Below the pieces are notes generated by a model. The model saw nothing but the letters and a program-made list of their open reading frames with translations. It was not told where the DNA came from and made no database searches. This document shows, one piece after another, positions 1 through 8,164 of a DNA stretch of 64,000 nt. The stretch lies in the NCBI RefSeq assembly GCF_001507855.1, contig NZ_LGEN01000006.1, positions 1 through 64,000 of the forward strand, read 5' to 3'. This DNA is from Halomonas sp. 54_146 (lineage in GTDB: Bacteria > Pseudomonadota > Gammaproteobacteria > Pseudomonadales > Halomonadaceae). The translations under genes were made by a program, and so were the position numbers. Numbering within the stretch: position 1 is the stretch's first letter; every line of letters begins with the position of its first letter.

Positions 1-250
1 CTCGTGTCATGTAAGTTCTCAAGTGCAAGTGCCAGCTAGGCACCCTGGCGGGTGCCGCGCTATCCATCCCCACCCAATGCATGGCTTGGGCGGGGTATTC
101 CGCGCTTTTCGATAAAAAAGAGCGCTATTGTCGCGGTTGGAAAGCGGGATGTCATTAATCGAGTAAGTTGGCAGAGATACCTCGCGACAGCTACCTTGAA
201 TAAGCAACGCTAACACCGCGTTTCCACGCATCAGGAAAGGAGTCACGATC

Positions 251-787
251 ATGCGTTATGTTTCATTACTCAGCGGCCTTACCGCCTCGTTACTGCTCGC
301 CACGTCAGCGGCGCACGCCAATGAAACGCTTGAAGTGGACATGCATAACGTCAGCGCTGAAGGCGTTGAAGAGTCGATTGGCACTATATCCCTAGAACAG
401 ACAGCGCATGGCTTACTGCTAACACCTTCGCTTAGCGGCCTGGAACCGGGGGTGTATGGTTTCCACGTTCACCAAAATGCCAGCTGTGAACCTGGCGAGA
501 ATGACAGCGGCGAGATGACCGCCGCGCTGTCCGCTGGCGGCCACTACGACCCAGAAGAAACCGGCACCCATCAAGGCCCCTATGGTGAGGGCCATTTAGG
601 TGATTTACCGGTACTCACTGTTAATGAAGATGGCGAAGCTAATCTGCCCGTGTTAGCACCACGCCTTAGCATGGAAGATATGCCGGGGCGCAGCCTGATG
701 ATTCACGAAGGCGGCGACACCTACACAGATGAACCTCACCTTGGCGGCGGTGGCGCTCGTATGGCTTGTGGCGTTGTTGAGTCGTAA
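251..787 (+). CDS. sodC: Periplasmic Cu/Zn superoxide dismutase
   Basis: Dismutes superoxide to peroxide and oxygen in the periplasm. The 178-residue product starts with a typical signal peptide, with likely cleavage after AHA at residue 23. Copper/zinc ligands of the family are visible: FHVH (H72, H74), GGHYDP (H98), H107, H115 and D118 in GEGHLGDLP, and H152 in MIHEGGD. C79 and C173 can form the conserved disulfide, and R170 in GGGARMACG is the substrate-guiding arginine. Length and motif order match bacterial SodC. A GGA-rich ribosome site (AGGAAAGGAG) lies about 10 nt before the ATG. It is a single-gene unit convergent with bfr and closed by the hairpin at 820-853. The family call is secure. 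Confidence 0.95.
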   Translation: MRYVSLLSGLTASLLLATSAAHANETLEVDMHNVSAEGVEESIGTISLEQTAHGLLLTPSLSGLEPGVYGFHVHQNASCEPGENDSGEMTAALSAGGHYDPEETGTHQGPYGEGHLGDLPVLTVNEDGEANLPVLAPRLSMEDMPGRSLMIHEGGDTYTDEPHLGGGGARMACGVVES

Positions 788-819
788 CACGCGGAACCCA
801 ATGAATAGCCGTAGACAAA

Positions 820-854
820 CAAAACGGGCAGCCTAATTTGGCTGCCCGTTTTGC
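820..854. terminator. Bidirectional rho-independent terminator between sodC and bfr
   Basis: A 12-bp stem AAACGGGCAGCC / GGCTGCCCGTTT encloses a 6-nt loop. It is preceded by A residues and followed by T residues, so it can work for the convergent sodC (+) and bfr (-) transcripts. Confidence 0.85.
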
Positions 855-865
855 TTTGCGCGATT

Positions 866-907
866 AGCTTTTCTTGATTGGCTTTTCTTGATTGGCTTTT
901 CTTGATT
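866..907. repeat. 14-bp tandem repeat, three copies
   Basis: Three near-identical 14-bp units (RGCTTTTCTTGATT) lie head to tail between the terminator and the bfr stop codon. The second and third copies are identical and the first differs by one base. They belong to the recurring class of short intergenic tandem duplications described in the findings. Confidence 0.9.
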
Positions 908-947
908 AGCTTAGCTAAGCGCTAACGTAAGCTCTTTGTGAAAGCGC

Positions 948-1430
948 TTACTCTTCGCCCGCCATCTGCATTTGGCGCTGCAGGTAGTTCTGAATACCGA
1001 CCTGTTCAATCAGTTTCAGCTCAGTTTCGATGTGGTCGATATGACCTTCTTCGTCGGCGAGCAGGTCACGAAGCATATCGCGGGTAACGTAATCTTTAAC
1101 GCTTTCGCAGTAGGTAATGGCTTCGATGTAGTCGTTGCGGCCATCGTGCTCGATTTTTAGATCACTTTCGAGCATCTCTTTGACGTTTTCGCCGATATAC
1201 AGCTTGCCAAGGTCTTGCAGATTGGGGATACCTTCCAAGAACAGGATGCGCTCGATGATCTTGTCAGCGTGCTGCATCTCTTCGATAGACTCATCGTATT
1301 CCCATTTGGCTAGCGCTTTCAGGCCCCAATCTTTGTACATTTTGGCATGCAAAAAATACTGGTTAATCGCGACCAGTTCGTTGCCCAGCGCTTTATTGAG
1401 ATGCTCGAGAACTTTAGTATCACCTTTCAT
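948..1430 (-). CDS. bfr: Bacterioferritin
   Basis: Iron storage protein that oxidises Fe(II) and stores it in a 24-mer shell with haem at the dimer interface. The 160-residue product matches the family length. All ferroxidase-centre ligands are in their canonical positions (E18, E51, H54, E94, E127, H130) and the haem ligand M52 is present, so this is a catalytically complete haem-binding subunit. It lies downstream of bfd on the same strand with a 203-bp gap that contains its own predicted promoter and a perfect dyad (1538-1564). Regulation by an iron or Fe-S sensor is therefore likely; the regulator's identity is inference. Confidence 0.97.
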   Translation of the reverse strand: MKGDTKVLEHLNKALGNELVAINQYFLHAKMYKDWGLKALAKWEYDESIEEMQHADKIIERILFLEGIPNLQDLGKLYIGENVKEMLESDLKIEHDGRNDYIEAITYCESVKDYVTRDMLRDLLADEEGHIDHIETELKLIEQVGIQNYLQRQMQMAGEE

Positions 1431-1537
1431 AACGTCACCTTATCTACTGTCATGCGGATGTTTAAGCCAACACTTAATGGCCTTTAAATAATGCGATCAA
1501 GGAGTTACGTTGGGGAAGGAGCATAGACGCATAAAGC

Positions 1538-1564
1538 TATACTCTCAGCGTTCCTGAGAGTATA
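1538..1564 (-). promoter_or_regulatory. Perfect dyad operator over the bfr promoter, Rrf2/IscR-like
   Basis: Two 11-bp arms (TATACTCTCAG and its exact complement) flank a 5-nt spacer. The inner 25 bp begin ATACTC and end GAGTAT. This matches the outer halves of the IscR type 1 consensus (ATAsyy...rrsTAT, 25 bp), but the core is TCAG/CTGA instead of GACT/AGTC. The dyad overlaps the predicted -10 box of bfr. It has no T tract, so operator is preferred to terminator. The regulator is not identified. Confidence 0.55.
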
Positions 1565-1586
1565 GATAAGGTATTCAAAAGTTCAA
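1559..1586 (-). promoter_or_regulatory. Predicted sigma70 promoter of bfr
   Basis: On the minus strand TTGAAC (-35, 1581-1586) and TATACT (-10, 1559-1564) are separated by 16 nt, about 130 nt upstream of the bfr start codon. The -10 box is one edge of the perfect dyad. Confidence 0.6.
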
Positions 1587-1633
1587 GAAAATCATATGTT
1601 TGCTAACGACAACCCTAACAAGAGTGATTCGCG

Positions 1634-1840
1634 TCATACGGCGTAAGCAAGGCCCATATCGGCGTCGCAGCGTGCTTCTAACACGGCATCGCGGGTAATG
1701 GATTTGGCATGGCACGCGCACTTACCGCACTGCGTTGCACAGCCGGTTGCTTCGCGTACTTCTCGCCAGCTGCGCGCTCCGTCGCTAACGTGCTGGCGAA
1801 TCTGATGGTCGGTTACTCCCTTGCACACGCAAACGTACAT
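1634..1840 (-). CDS. bfd: Bacterioferritin-associated ferredoxin
   Basis: Small [2Fe-2S] protein that reduces the haem of bacterioferritin and so releases stored iron. The 68-residue product has the Bfd cysteine pattern: C4 and C6 near the N terminus, and C38 and C41 in QCGKC. C34 and C43 are additional cysteines. Its length is typical of Bfd, and its position just upstream of bfr on the same strand supports the call. Upstream (about 1872-1890) an AT-rich sequence, AAATGATTCGCAT, weakly resembles a Fur box, which would fit induction under iron limitation. Confidence 0.93.
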   Translation of the reverse strand: MYVCVCKGVTDHQIRQHVSDGARSWREVREATGCATQCGKCACHAKSITRDAVLEARCDADMGLAYAV

Positions 1841-1871
1841 GGCGACACCTCATAAAAGTCATGAGATGAAT

Positions 1872-1890
1872 GTAAATGATTCGCATACAT
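1872..1890. promoter_or_regulatory. Weak candidate Fur box upstream of bfd
   Basis: The 19-mer beginning GTAAATGATTCGCAT agrees with the Fur consensus at roughly half to two thirds of positions, mainly AATGAT and CAT. It lies about 30-50 nt before the bfd start. The context (iron release gene) raises plausibility; the match alone is weak. Confidence 0.3.
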
Positions 1891-1977
1891 CTTATCAAGT
1901 GGAAATGACTGCTTTTTGATAGACATTCGTCTTAATGAAAACAGGCTATAAGATAACGTCTTGTCATAGCGCTGTTT

Positions 1978-2021
1978 TTACCAAACACATACTCACCAAA
2001 AACATGTTCACCAAAACAAGC
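1978..2021. repeat. 15-bp degenerate tandem repeat, three copies
   Basis: ACCAAA-containing units recur at exact 15-bp spacing (ACCAAA at 1980, 1995 and 2010), immediately downstream of the stop codon of the minus-strand RDD gene. The copies have diverged at a few positions. Confidence 0.8.
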
Positions 2022-2028
2022 GGCGGTA

Positions 2029-2502
2029 TTATTTTTTTGGTAGCACCACGGTTTGTGTATGAGAGGCGATATCTGGCCAGCTGCGGCGCTGTTTATCGAA
2101 CAGCACCCACCAATAGCCTAAGCCAAACGCCGCGAGCGATAGCCACGCTACCGCGCAGCGTATCAGGCACTGCCTCAAATTCAGCGAATAGCCGTCTAGC
2201 GTTTGCACCCGTAACCGCCAGGCCTGCATGCCCAAGGTCATCCCCCCGCGCGACCAGGAGAAAACAAAAAATAGCGTCACAAAAAACAGCAGTATTACTC
2301 TCAAACTCCAAATATCAAAAGCGGTTGTACCAATTTCTTCAGCCTGCTGCCCGAGCACAAAACGAAAAAAAGCCAGATGGGCAACGGTTACCGCGATCCA
2401 AATCGCCGCGACTAAAAAGCCGTCATACAGCATAGCGCCCAAGCGGCGGCCAAGGCCTGCTGGCCATACGCTGTCTAACTGAGTAAAGCGTCGTGTTTGC
2501 AT
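2029..2502 (-). CDS. RDD family membrane protein
   Basis: A 157-residue integral membrane protein with the RDD-domain signature: an N-terminal GRRLGAMLYDGFLV segment with the conserved arginine and aspartate, hydrophobic helices near residues 27-50, 68-82 and 115-132, and the GMTLGMQAWRLRV motif after the second helix. RDD proteins are poorly characterised; some are implicated in ion exchange. It follows lptG on the same strand with a 59-bp gap, so it may be co-transcribed with lptF-lptG, but I see no sequence evidence for a role in LPS export. The start is supported by AGGAATAA about 10 nt upstream. Confidence 0.85.
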   Translation of the reverse strand: MQTRRFTQLDSVWPAGLGRRLGAMLYDGFLVAAIWIAVTVAHLAFFRFVLGQQAEEIGTTAFDIWSLRVILLFFVTLFFVFSWSRGGMTLGMQAWRLRVQTLDGYSLNLRQCLIRCAVAWLSLAAFGLGYWWVLFDKQRRSWPDIASHTQTVVLPKK

Positions 2503-2520
2503 CGTTTAATTATTCCTTTT

Positions 2521-2549
2521 ATTTCCCTGCTTTTCATTTCCCTGCTTTG
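2521..2549. repeat. 15-bp tandem duplication between lptG and the RDD gene
   Basis: ATTTCCCTGCTTT occurs twice at 15-bp spacing (2521 and 2536), between the lptG stop codon and the ribosome site of the RDD gene. Confidence 0.8.
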
Positions 2550-2561
2550 TTTGGCGCACGG

Positions 2562-3641
2562 CTAACCATTACGGCGCAGGAAGTAGATCCCGACCCCAGC
2601 ACACGCCAGGGTGGGCACTAATACTGCCCACACAGGTGAAAAGCCGAAAATAGTTGACGCCGGTGCCAGCAAATCCTGCACATACTTAAACGTCAGCCCG
2701 GTAATCACGCCATAGAATACCCGGGTGCCCGCCGCTACCGTGCGCAATGGGCCAAACACAAACGAGGCGGCAATCAACACCAAAGAGCCCATGGTGAGCG
2801 GCATCAGCATCTTCTGCCAGAAGTAGAGCAGCGCCTGATCGTTCTGAAGCCCCTGTTGTTCAAGGAAATTGGCATAGGCCAACAGTTCACTGGGTGCCTG
2901 GCTCTCAATATCGCGCAGCAATCGCTCTAACTGGGTGGGCGTAAAAGACGTTTCCCAGCCCATGTTCGCCACCAGGTCAGACTCGGTGTGGTCGGCGAAA
3001 ATGCGCGTAGTAGCGACATTTTCCAAACGCCATGCGCCCTCTTCCCAAAATGCGCGCTGGGCGTAGGTGGCTTCGACCAGCTGTCGTTCTTCAAAGCGGT
3101 AGCGGGTTAAATCAAGCACCACATTGTCAGCGCGAATCGCCCCGAAACGGTAAACGCTGTCGCCTTCGATCTGCCAGCCGCTGCGGCTGGTTAGCACCGC
3201 GCCTTCGCCCTGGAGTTTTTCCAACCGCCACGCCTCGGCGTACTGCTCGGTGCGCGGGCTGACATACTCAGCCACCAACAGCACGGCCACCACCACGACC
3301 AGCACCGGCTTCATCACGCCCCACACAATGCGCGCCAGAGAGCGCCCAGAGGCGCGCATCACGGTAAGCTCATTACTGGAGGCCATGCTGCCCAAACCAA
3401 TCAGCGCCCCAATCAACACCGCCACCGGGGCATACTGATAAAAGCGCCAGGGCGTTCGCATTAGCAGGTAAAGCAACGCATCAAAGGCGGTATAGCCAGC
3501 CTGTACATCGCCTAAGTCATCGATATAGGCAATGGTAATATCCAACCCCAGCAGCACAAACTGAACGACGACAATGGCCGCCAGCACGTTGCGGGCGATA
3601 TAGCGGTCAAGACGGTCAGCGATGGTGAGCACATGCAACAT
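2562..3641 (-). CDS. lptG: LPS export ABC transporter permease LptG
   Basis: One of the two inner-membrane permeases of the LptB2FG machine that extracts lipopolysaccharide from the inner membrane and drives it along the Lpt bridge. The 359-residue product has the YjgP/YjgQ architecture: about three helices in the first 120 residues, a periplasmic beta-jellyroll region (about 130-270) and three C-terminal helices ending in PLRTVAAGTRVFYGVITGL. The N-terminal LDRYIARNVL segment is typical of LptG. Its ATG overlaps the lptF TAA by one base, so the two are translationally coupled. Confidence 0.95.
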   Translation of the reverse strand: MLHVLTIADRLDRYIARNVLAAIVVVQFVLLGLDITIAYIDDLGDVQAGYTAFDALLYLLMRTPWRFYQYAPVAVLIGALIGLGSMASSNELTVMRASGRSLARIVWGVMKPVLVVVVAVLLVAEYVSPRTEQYAEAWRLEKLQGEGAVLTSRSGWQIEGDSVYRFGAIRADNVVLDLTRYRFEERQLVEATYAQRAFWEEGAWRLENVATTRIFADHTESDLVANMGWETSFTPTQLERLLRDIESQAPSELLAYANFLEQQGLQNDQALLYFWQKMLMPLTMGSLVLIAASFVFGPLRTVAAGTRVFYGVITGLTFKYVQDLLAPASTIFGFSPVWAVLVPTLACAGVGIYFLRRNG

Positions 3642-4720
3642 TAGCGCATCCCCTTACGTTGCGAGCGCCACAGCATTAGCAGCCCCAGTGCCAGAAACAG
3701 CCCATGCACCGGCCAAACACCCAGCGTAGAAGGCCAAGTACCGCTGCCAATCGCATCGACCACTGCCAGCAGCAAGCTGAGATACGCGACGTATAAAAAC
3801 ACTGCCGGTAGCAGTTTGCCAAAGCGCCCCTGGCGGGGGTTAACCCTGGAAAGCGGCTGCGCCATTAACGCCAGTACAAACACCATCAGCGGCAGCCCTG
3901 CGCGCCACTGCCATTGAGCCTGAGCGCGGGGGCTGGGGTCACGCCATAGCGCGGGCGTGGTGGCATATTCCAGCGAATCAAGCTCTTGGCGGTCGCGGCT
4001 TAAACCAAGCCGCAGCGTATAGCGCTCGAAAGTGAGCCGTTCAGCGCTTTGCTCGCCTGGGGTTACGCCATAGCGTTCGCCTTCATTTAAGATTAGAAAA
4101 CGGCTACCCGTGTCGAGCCGGGTTTCCTGATAGCCCGATACGGCGCGGGTAACGTAGTCGTGGGTGCCTTCGTCGCCGGGCTGATTCTGCTCGTGTACCA
4201 GCACCTCCTGCATTTCAGTGCCATCACTAGAAAAGCCGCCGATATAAGCGGTGCGGCCACCGCCAAACTCCTGAAAACGCCCCGGTGCCAGCACAGAAAC
4301 ATCCAAGCGGCTGCGCTGCTCCTCCAGCGCGGTTTCGGTTTGCAGCGCCCCCAAAGGCGTCAGCCACAGGCTGCAGATACCGACCAGCACCGCGACGACG
4401 CTTGCCGGTAGCAAGGTCACTTTCAACAGCCGCGTGGGGCTCATCCCGCAGGCCACCATCACGGTGATTTCGCTGTTCATATAGAGCTGCCCGTAGGCGA
4501 GCAGGATGCCTAAAAAAAACGCCAGCGGTAGAATGAGTTCCATAAAGCCAGGCAGGTGAAACATCATCAGGCTGCCCAGCATGGTGACCGGGATATCGCC
4601 TTCCGCCGCGTCCGAAAAATAGCGAATAAAACGGCTGCCCATGATCACCAGCAGCAAAATGCCAGCGACCGCCGACATGGTGAGTAACACTTCGCGAGTT
4701 AGATATCGAAATAAAATCAA
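3641..4720 (-). CDS. lptF: LPS export ABC transporter permease LptF
   Basis: Partner permease of LptG in the LptB2FGC lipopolysaccharide exporter. The 359-residue product opens with ILFRYLTREVLLTMSAV, typical of LptF, and has N-terminal helices, a periplasmic domain and a C-terminal helical block containing LPLMVFVLALMAQPLSRVNPRQGRFGKLLPA, a conserved cytoplasmic loop of the family. It is the first gene of an lptF-lptG(-RDD) unit and is transcribed divergently from pepA across a 134-bp gap, the usual gammaproteobacterial arrangement. A longer overlapping frame upstream on this strand is a shadow. Confidence 0.95.
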   Translation of the reverse strand: MILFRYLTREVLLTMSAVAGILLLVIMGSRFIRYFSDAAEGDIPVTMLGSLMMFHLPGFMELILPLAFFLGILLAYGQLYMNSEITVMVACGMSPTRLLKVTLLPASVVAVLVGICSLWLTPLGALQTETALEEQRSRLDVSVLAPGRFQEFGGGRTAYIGGFSSDGTEMQEVLVHEQNQPGDEGTHDYVTRAVSGYQETRLDTGSRFLILNEGERYGVTPGEQSAERLTFERYTLRLGLSRDRQELDSLEYATTPALWRDPSPRAQAQWQWRAGLPLMVFVLALMAQPLSRVNPRQGRFGKLLPAVFLYVAYLSLLLAVVDAIGSGTWPSTLGVWPVHGLFLALGLLMLWRSQRKGMR

Positions 4721-4854
4721 CGCGCTCTCCGGCTAGTCGTGCAGGATGCCATGCAATCAGCGCATGGCTTGGGTACACTAATCAAATGCTTACCAAACCC
4801 TAAATAACGGGGCATTATCCCGAATCCCTCGATGCTTGTCTTGTTGGAGACGTC
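4721..4854. promoter_or_regulatory. Divergent intergenic region lptF/pepA with a 7-bp dyad
   Basis: This gap must hold the outward promoters of lptF and pepA. It contains a dyad GCCATGC / GCATGGC (4748-4754 and 4762-4768). No convincing -35/-10 pair could be fixed by eye. TTGGAGAC a few bases before the pepA ATG is its ribosome site. Confidence 0.45.
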
Positions 4855-6375
4855 ATGGAATTTTCCGTTCAGACCGCGAACCCGGCCAAAACCGAAACCG
4901 CCTGCCTCTTGGTGCCGGTTTTTAAAGGGTGCGCCCTACTGCCCAACGTTGCCAAACTAGACGACGCCAGCGAGCGCCTCATTGGACAGTTGCTGGAACG
5001 TGGCGACTTTGACGCCGCGCTGGGCAACGTACAGCTGGTACCTTTTGCACCGGGTCTGGGTGCTGAACGCATCTTACTGGTTGGCTTAGGTGAACGCGAA
5101 AAGTGCCAGGAAACCGCCTACATCAAGGCGCTGGATGCGGCCATGACGGCGCTTACCAAGCTGCCCATTGATGAAGCCAGCGTGGTCTTTAGCGATGTGC
5201 CGCTGACCGACCGCGATGCAGCCTGGAAGGCGCGTAAAGTGCTGGAAGCCGCTGAGCGGGCGATTTATCGCTTTGACCAGTTCAAATCCTCCCCTGCGCC
5301 CGCCCCCAGCCTTGCCAAGCTGACATTAATTATCAACGACGCCGATGCGCTGCCCAGCGTTAAGCAGGGCGCGTTAGTGGGCAACGCCATTGGCCAGGGC
5401 GTTAACTACACCCGCACCCTGGGCAACCTGCCCGCTAATATCTGCACGCCCAGCTACTTAGCCGAGCAGGCAGAGCAGCTGGGGCGCGAATCGAAAGGGG
5501 CGCTCAAGGTCGAAATTCTTGATGAAGAAGCGCTGGAAGCGTTGGGCGCAGGCTCGCTGCTTTCCGTGGGGCGCGGCAGCAAAGAACCCACTCGCTTGAT
5601 CGTCATGAAGTACCAAGGCGCTGAAAACAGCGACGAAGCGCCCCATGTGTTGATCGGCAAGGGTATCACCTTTGATACCGGCGGTATTTCGCTGAAGCCC
5701 GGCGAAGGCATGGACGAGATGAAATTCGACATGTGCGGTGCCGCCAGCGTGTTCGGCACCGTCAAAGCCGTGCTCGCCATCAAGCCCAAGCTCAACTTGG
5801 TGTTTATTGTCGCCGCGGCGGAAAATATGCCCGATGGCCACGCCACCAAGCCCGGCGATATCATCAAAACCCTCAAAGGGCTCACGGTAGAAGTGCTCAA
5901 CACCGACGCCGAAGGCCGCCTGGTGCTGTGCGATGCGCTGACCTACGCCGAGCGTTTTACCCCAGCAAGCGTTGTGGATATCGCCACGCTGACCGGCGCG
6001 GTGATTATTGGCCTGGGCCACCACGCCACCGGCCTGCTTTCCAACGATGATGACCTAGCGCTTGACCTGCTGGATGCCGGCGAAGCAGCCTGGGACCGCG
6101 CCTGGCACCTGCCGTTGTGGGATGAATACCAAGAGCAGCTGGACTCCAACTTTGCCGATCTCGCCAATATTGGTGGCAAACCAGCGGGCACCATCACCGC
6201 CGCATGTTTCCTATCGCGCTTTGCCAACCACTTCCCCTGGGCACACCTGGATATCGCCGGTACGGCGTGGCACTCCGGCAAGCAAAAAGGTGCCACCGGC
6301 CGCCCAGTCGGGCTGCTAACTCAATATTTGCTTGACCGTGAAACCGATGCCCAAGTAGAAAATAGCGACGCCTAA
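4855..6375 (+). CDS. pepA: Leucyl aminopeptidase
   Basis: Cytosolic di-metal M17 aminopeptidase that removes N-terminal residues from peptides; family members also bind DNA in site-specific recombination and carAB regulation. The 506-residue product has the two metal-site segments: GKGITFDTGGISLKPG (K269, D274) and NTDAEGRL at 349-356 with D351 and E353. The N-terminal M17 domain and the C-terminal LDIAGTAW segment are intact. It is the first gene of the run pepA-ilvE-holC-MFS-valS; the canonical neighbours of pepA are holC and valS. Confidence 0.96.
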   Translation: MEFSVQTANPAKTETACLLVPVFKGCALLPNVAKLDDASERLIGQLLERGDFDAALGNVQLVPFAPGLGAERILLVGLGEREKCQETAYIKALDAAMTALTKLPIDEASVVFSDVPLTDRDAAWKARKVLEAAERAIYRFDQFKSSPAPAPSLAKLTLIINDADALPSVKQGALVGNAIGQGVNYTRTLGNLPANICTPSYLAEQAEQLGRESKGALKVEILDEEALEALGAGSLLSVGRGSKEPTRLIVMKYQGAENSDEAPHVLIGKGITFDTGGISLKPGEGMDEMKFDMCGAASVFGTVKAVLAIKPKLNLVFIVAAAENMPDGHATKPGDIIKTLKGLTVEVLNTDAEGRLVLCDALTYAERFTPASVVDIATLTGAVIIGLGHHATGLLSNDDDLALDLLDAGEAAWDRAWHLPLWDEYQEQLDSNFADLANIGGKPAGTITAACFLSRFANHFPWAHLDIAGTAWHSGKQKGATGRPVGLLTQYLLDRETDAQVENSDA

Positions 6376-6446
6376 CATCCCTCACAACTTGTCACCAATA
6401 TCCAACCGCCTCTTAGTAGACGCGGTTTTAACGGAGAACAACCGCC

Positions 6447-7583
6447 GTGCCCACTGCCCATTCCGATACTACTGTTGAATCTCGTTTTGAAGTGCTGCCA
6501 TCCAATCAACCGATGGCCGATGACATGCGTGACAACATTCTTAAAAACCCCGGTTTCGGTAAGTACTTTACCGACCATATGGCGCATATTCGCTGGACCG
6601 CCGACGCCGACTGGCACGGCCACCAAGTGCGCCCTTACGGCCCGCTAACGCTGGACCCCGCCGCCTCTGTGCTGCATTACGGCCAAGAGATTTTTGAAGG
6701 CATCAAAGCCTACCGCCACGCCGACGGCTCCATCTGGACGTTCCGCCCCGAGAAAAACGCCGAGCGTTTCCGGCGCAGCGCTCGCCGCTTAGCGCTGCCG
6801 GAACTTTCCGATGAAGACTTTATCGGCTCGCTGAAAGCGTTATTGGCGCAAGACCAGGCTTGGGTGCCCACGCCCGCCAGTGCGTCTGACGAGTGCAGCC
6901 TCTACCTGCGCCCGTTTATGATTGCCTCTGAAGCGTTCCTGGGTGTGCGCCCGTCTCAAGAAGTCGATTACTACGTGATCGCCTCCCCCGCAGCAGCGTA
7001 CTTTAAAGGCGGCATTGCCCCGGTTTCGATCTGGCTTTCCTCGAACTACAAGCGTGCAGCCCCTGGTGGCACCGGCTTTGCCAAGTGTGGCGGTAACTAC
7101 GCGGCCTCGCTGGCCGCGCAAAAAGAAGCCGAAGTGCACCAGTGTGGCCAGGTCGCGTTCCTTGATGCGGCTGAAAACAAGTGGGTGGAAGAGCTGGGCG
7201 GCATGAACCTGTTCTTCGTCTTCAAAGACGGCCGTTTGGTGACCCCACGCCTAACCGACACCATTTTGGAAGGCGTCACCCGCAACTCAGTGCTCACCCT
7301 GGCCAAAGATGAAGGCCTAACGCCGGAAGAGCGCCCGATTAGCCTTGATGAGTGGCGCGAAGGCGCGGCGTCTGGCGACATCACCGAAATTTTCGCCTGT
7401 GGCACCGCCGCGGTGATTACTCCGGTGGGCGAGCTGGTCACCGAAAACGAGCGCATCCGCCTGAAAGCCGATGGAAACAATAACAACAACAATGAAGTTG
7501 CCATGCGCATTCGTGCCAAGCTGCTCGACCTGCAATACGGCCGCAGCGAAGACAAATACGGCTGGCTAACCCGGTTGGTATAA
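6447..7583 (+). CDS. ilvE: Branched-chain amino acid aminotransferase, type II
   Basis: PLP enzyme for the last step of leucine, isoleucine and valine synthesis and the first step of their breakdown. The 378-residue product has the class IV fold signatures: LHYGQEIFEGIKAYR, YLRPFMIA, the PLP lysine K213 in FAKCGGNYAA, and EELGGMNLFFV. Start is GTG with ACGGAGAA upstream. Near the C terminus, where family members have a short Gly-Glu turn, it carries six consecutive asparagines (344-349) encoded by an AAC/AAT run at 7476-7493, an apparent trinucleotide expansion. The last codons and stop are duplicated just downstream (7571-7597). It is inserted in the usual pepA-holC-valS order. Confidence 0.93.
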   Translation: MPTAHSDTTVESRFEVLPSNQPMADDMRDNILKNPGFGKYFTDHMAHIRWTADADWHGHQVRPYGPLTLDPAASVLHYGQEIFEGIKAYRHADGSIWTFRPEKNAERFRRSARRLALPELSDEDFIGSLKALLAQDQAWVPTPASASDECSLYLRPFMIASEAFLGVRPSQEVDYYVIASPAAAYFKGGIAPVSIWLSSNYKRAAPGGTGFAKCGGNYAASLAAQKEAEVHQCGQVAFLDAAENKWVEELGGMNLFFVFKDGRLVTPRLTDTILEGVTRNSVLTLAKDEGLTPEERPISLDEWREGAASGDITEIFACGTAAVITPVGELVTENERIRLKADGNNNNNNEVAMRIRAKLLDLQYGRSEDKYGWLTRLV

Positions 7584-7597
7584 ACCGGCTGGTATAA
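7571..7597. repeat. 14-bp tandem duplication of the ilvE 3' end with stop codon
   Basis: CCGGTTGGTATAA (the last ilvE codons plus TAA) is followed 14 bp later by CCGGCTGGTATAA, identical at 12 of 13 positions. The second copy lies outside the reading frame's end. Confidence 0.85.
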
Positions 7598-7608
7598 CCC
7601 AGCGCCCT

Positions 7609-7637
7609 ACCGCCGCTTGCAGCGGCGGTGGTTTTTT
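7609..7637 (+). terminator. Rho-independent terminator after ilvE
   Basis: A 9-bp GC-rich stem (ACCGCCGCT / AGCGGCGGT) with a 3-nt loop is followed by GGTTTTTT. It ends just before the ribosome site of holC, so holC expression probably depends on read-through or a separate start. Confidence 0.85.
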
Positions 7638-7665
7638 GGAACAGCCGAAACCGCTGGAGCCACCG

Positions 7666-8097
7666 ATGGCACGTATCGATTTTTATATCCTTCCTGACAC
7701 CACCCTGGAAGCGCGCCTGCAGTTTGCCTGCAAGCTCGCCGAAACCATCTGGCGCAAAGGGTATCGGCTGCACCTTCACTGCGAAGATAAAGCCCTCGCC
7801 GAACAGGCCGATGAAGCGCTGTGGAATTTCCGCCCCGACGCCTACCTGCCCCACGCGCTCGAAGATAGCGAAATGGCCGCCAGCGTGCCGATTACGCTAG
7901 GTTGGCAGCAGCTCCCGATGCCCACGGAAGAAACCGCCCTGCTCAACCTGCACCCCGATATTCCCGAAGGCGTTGAACGCTACGCCCGCATTGCCGAAAT
8001 CATCAATCAGCACCAACACGTGCTGGTCGCCAAACGCGCCTGCTGGCAGCGCTATAAAGCAATGGGCCATGAGGTCGTGCCGCATAAGTTGGGGTAG
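7666..8097 (+). CDS. holC: DNA polymerase III chi subunit
   Basis: Chi links the clamp loader (with psi) to single-strand binding protein on the lagging strand. The 143-residue product begins MARIDFYILPD, the normal chi N terminus, followed by ARLQFACKLAETIWRKGYRLHLHCED, a well-conserved chi segment. I chose the ATG at 7666, which has GGAG about 7 nt upstream, rather than a TTG at 7636 that lies inside the ilvE terminator. A pepA-holC-valS neighbourhood is standard in gammaproteobacteria and supports the call. Confidence 0.92.
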   Translation: MARIDFYILPDTTLEARLQFACKLAETIWRKGYRLHLHCEDKALAEQADEALWNFRPDAYLPHALEDSEMAASVPITLGWQQLPMPTEETALLNLHPDIPEGVERYARIAEIINQHQHVLVAKRACWQRYKAMGHEVVPHKLG

Positions 8098-8164
8098 AAA
8101 GTTTTATCAGTAAAGTCTGGTTTTAAAGCGCATCTATAACAACAACCTATCACTGAGGGCTTCT

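Noticed and set aside
19-252. A 77-codon minus-strand ORF at the left edge
   Set aside because: No ribosome site, no domain, odd composition; it overlaps the sodC promoter region.
1935-2435. A plus-strand ORF of 166 codons
   Set aside because: Antisense to the RDD membrane protein, which has clear family motifs; composition is that of a shadow.
5458-6024. A 188-codon minus-strand ORF in pepA
   Set aside because: Antisense shadow of the conserved aminopeptidase.
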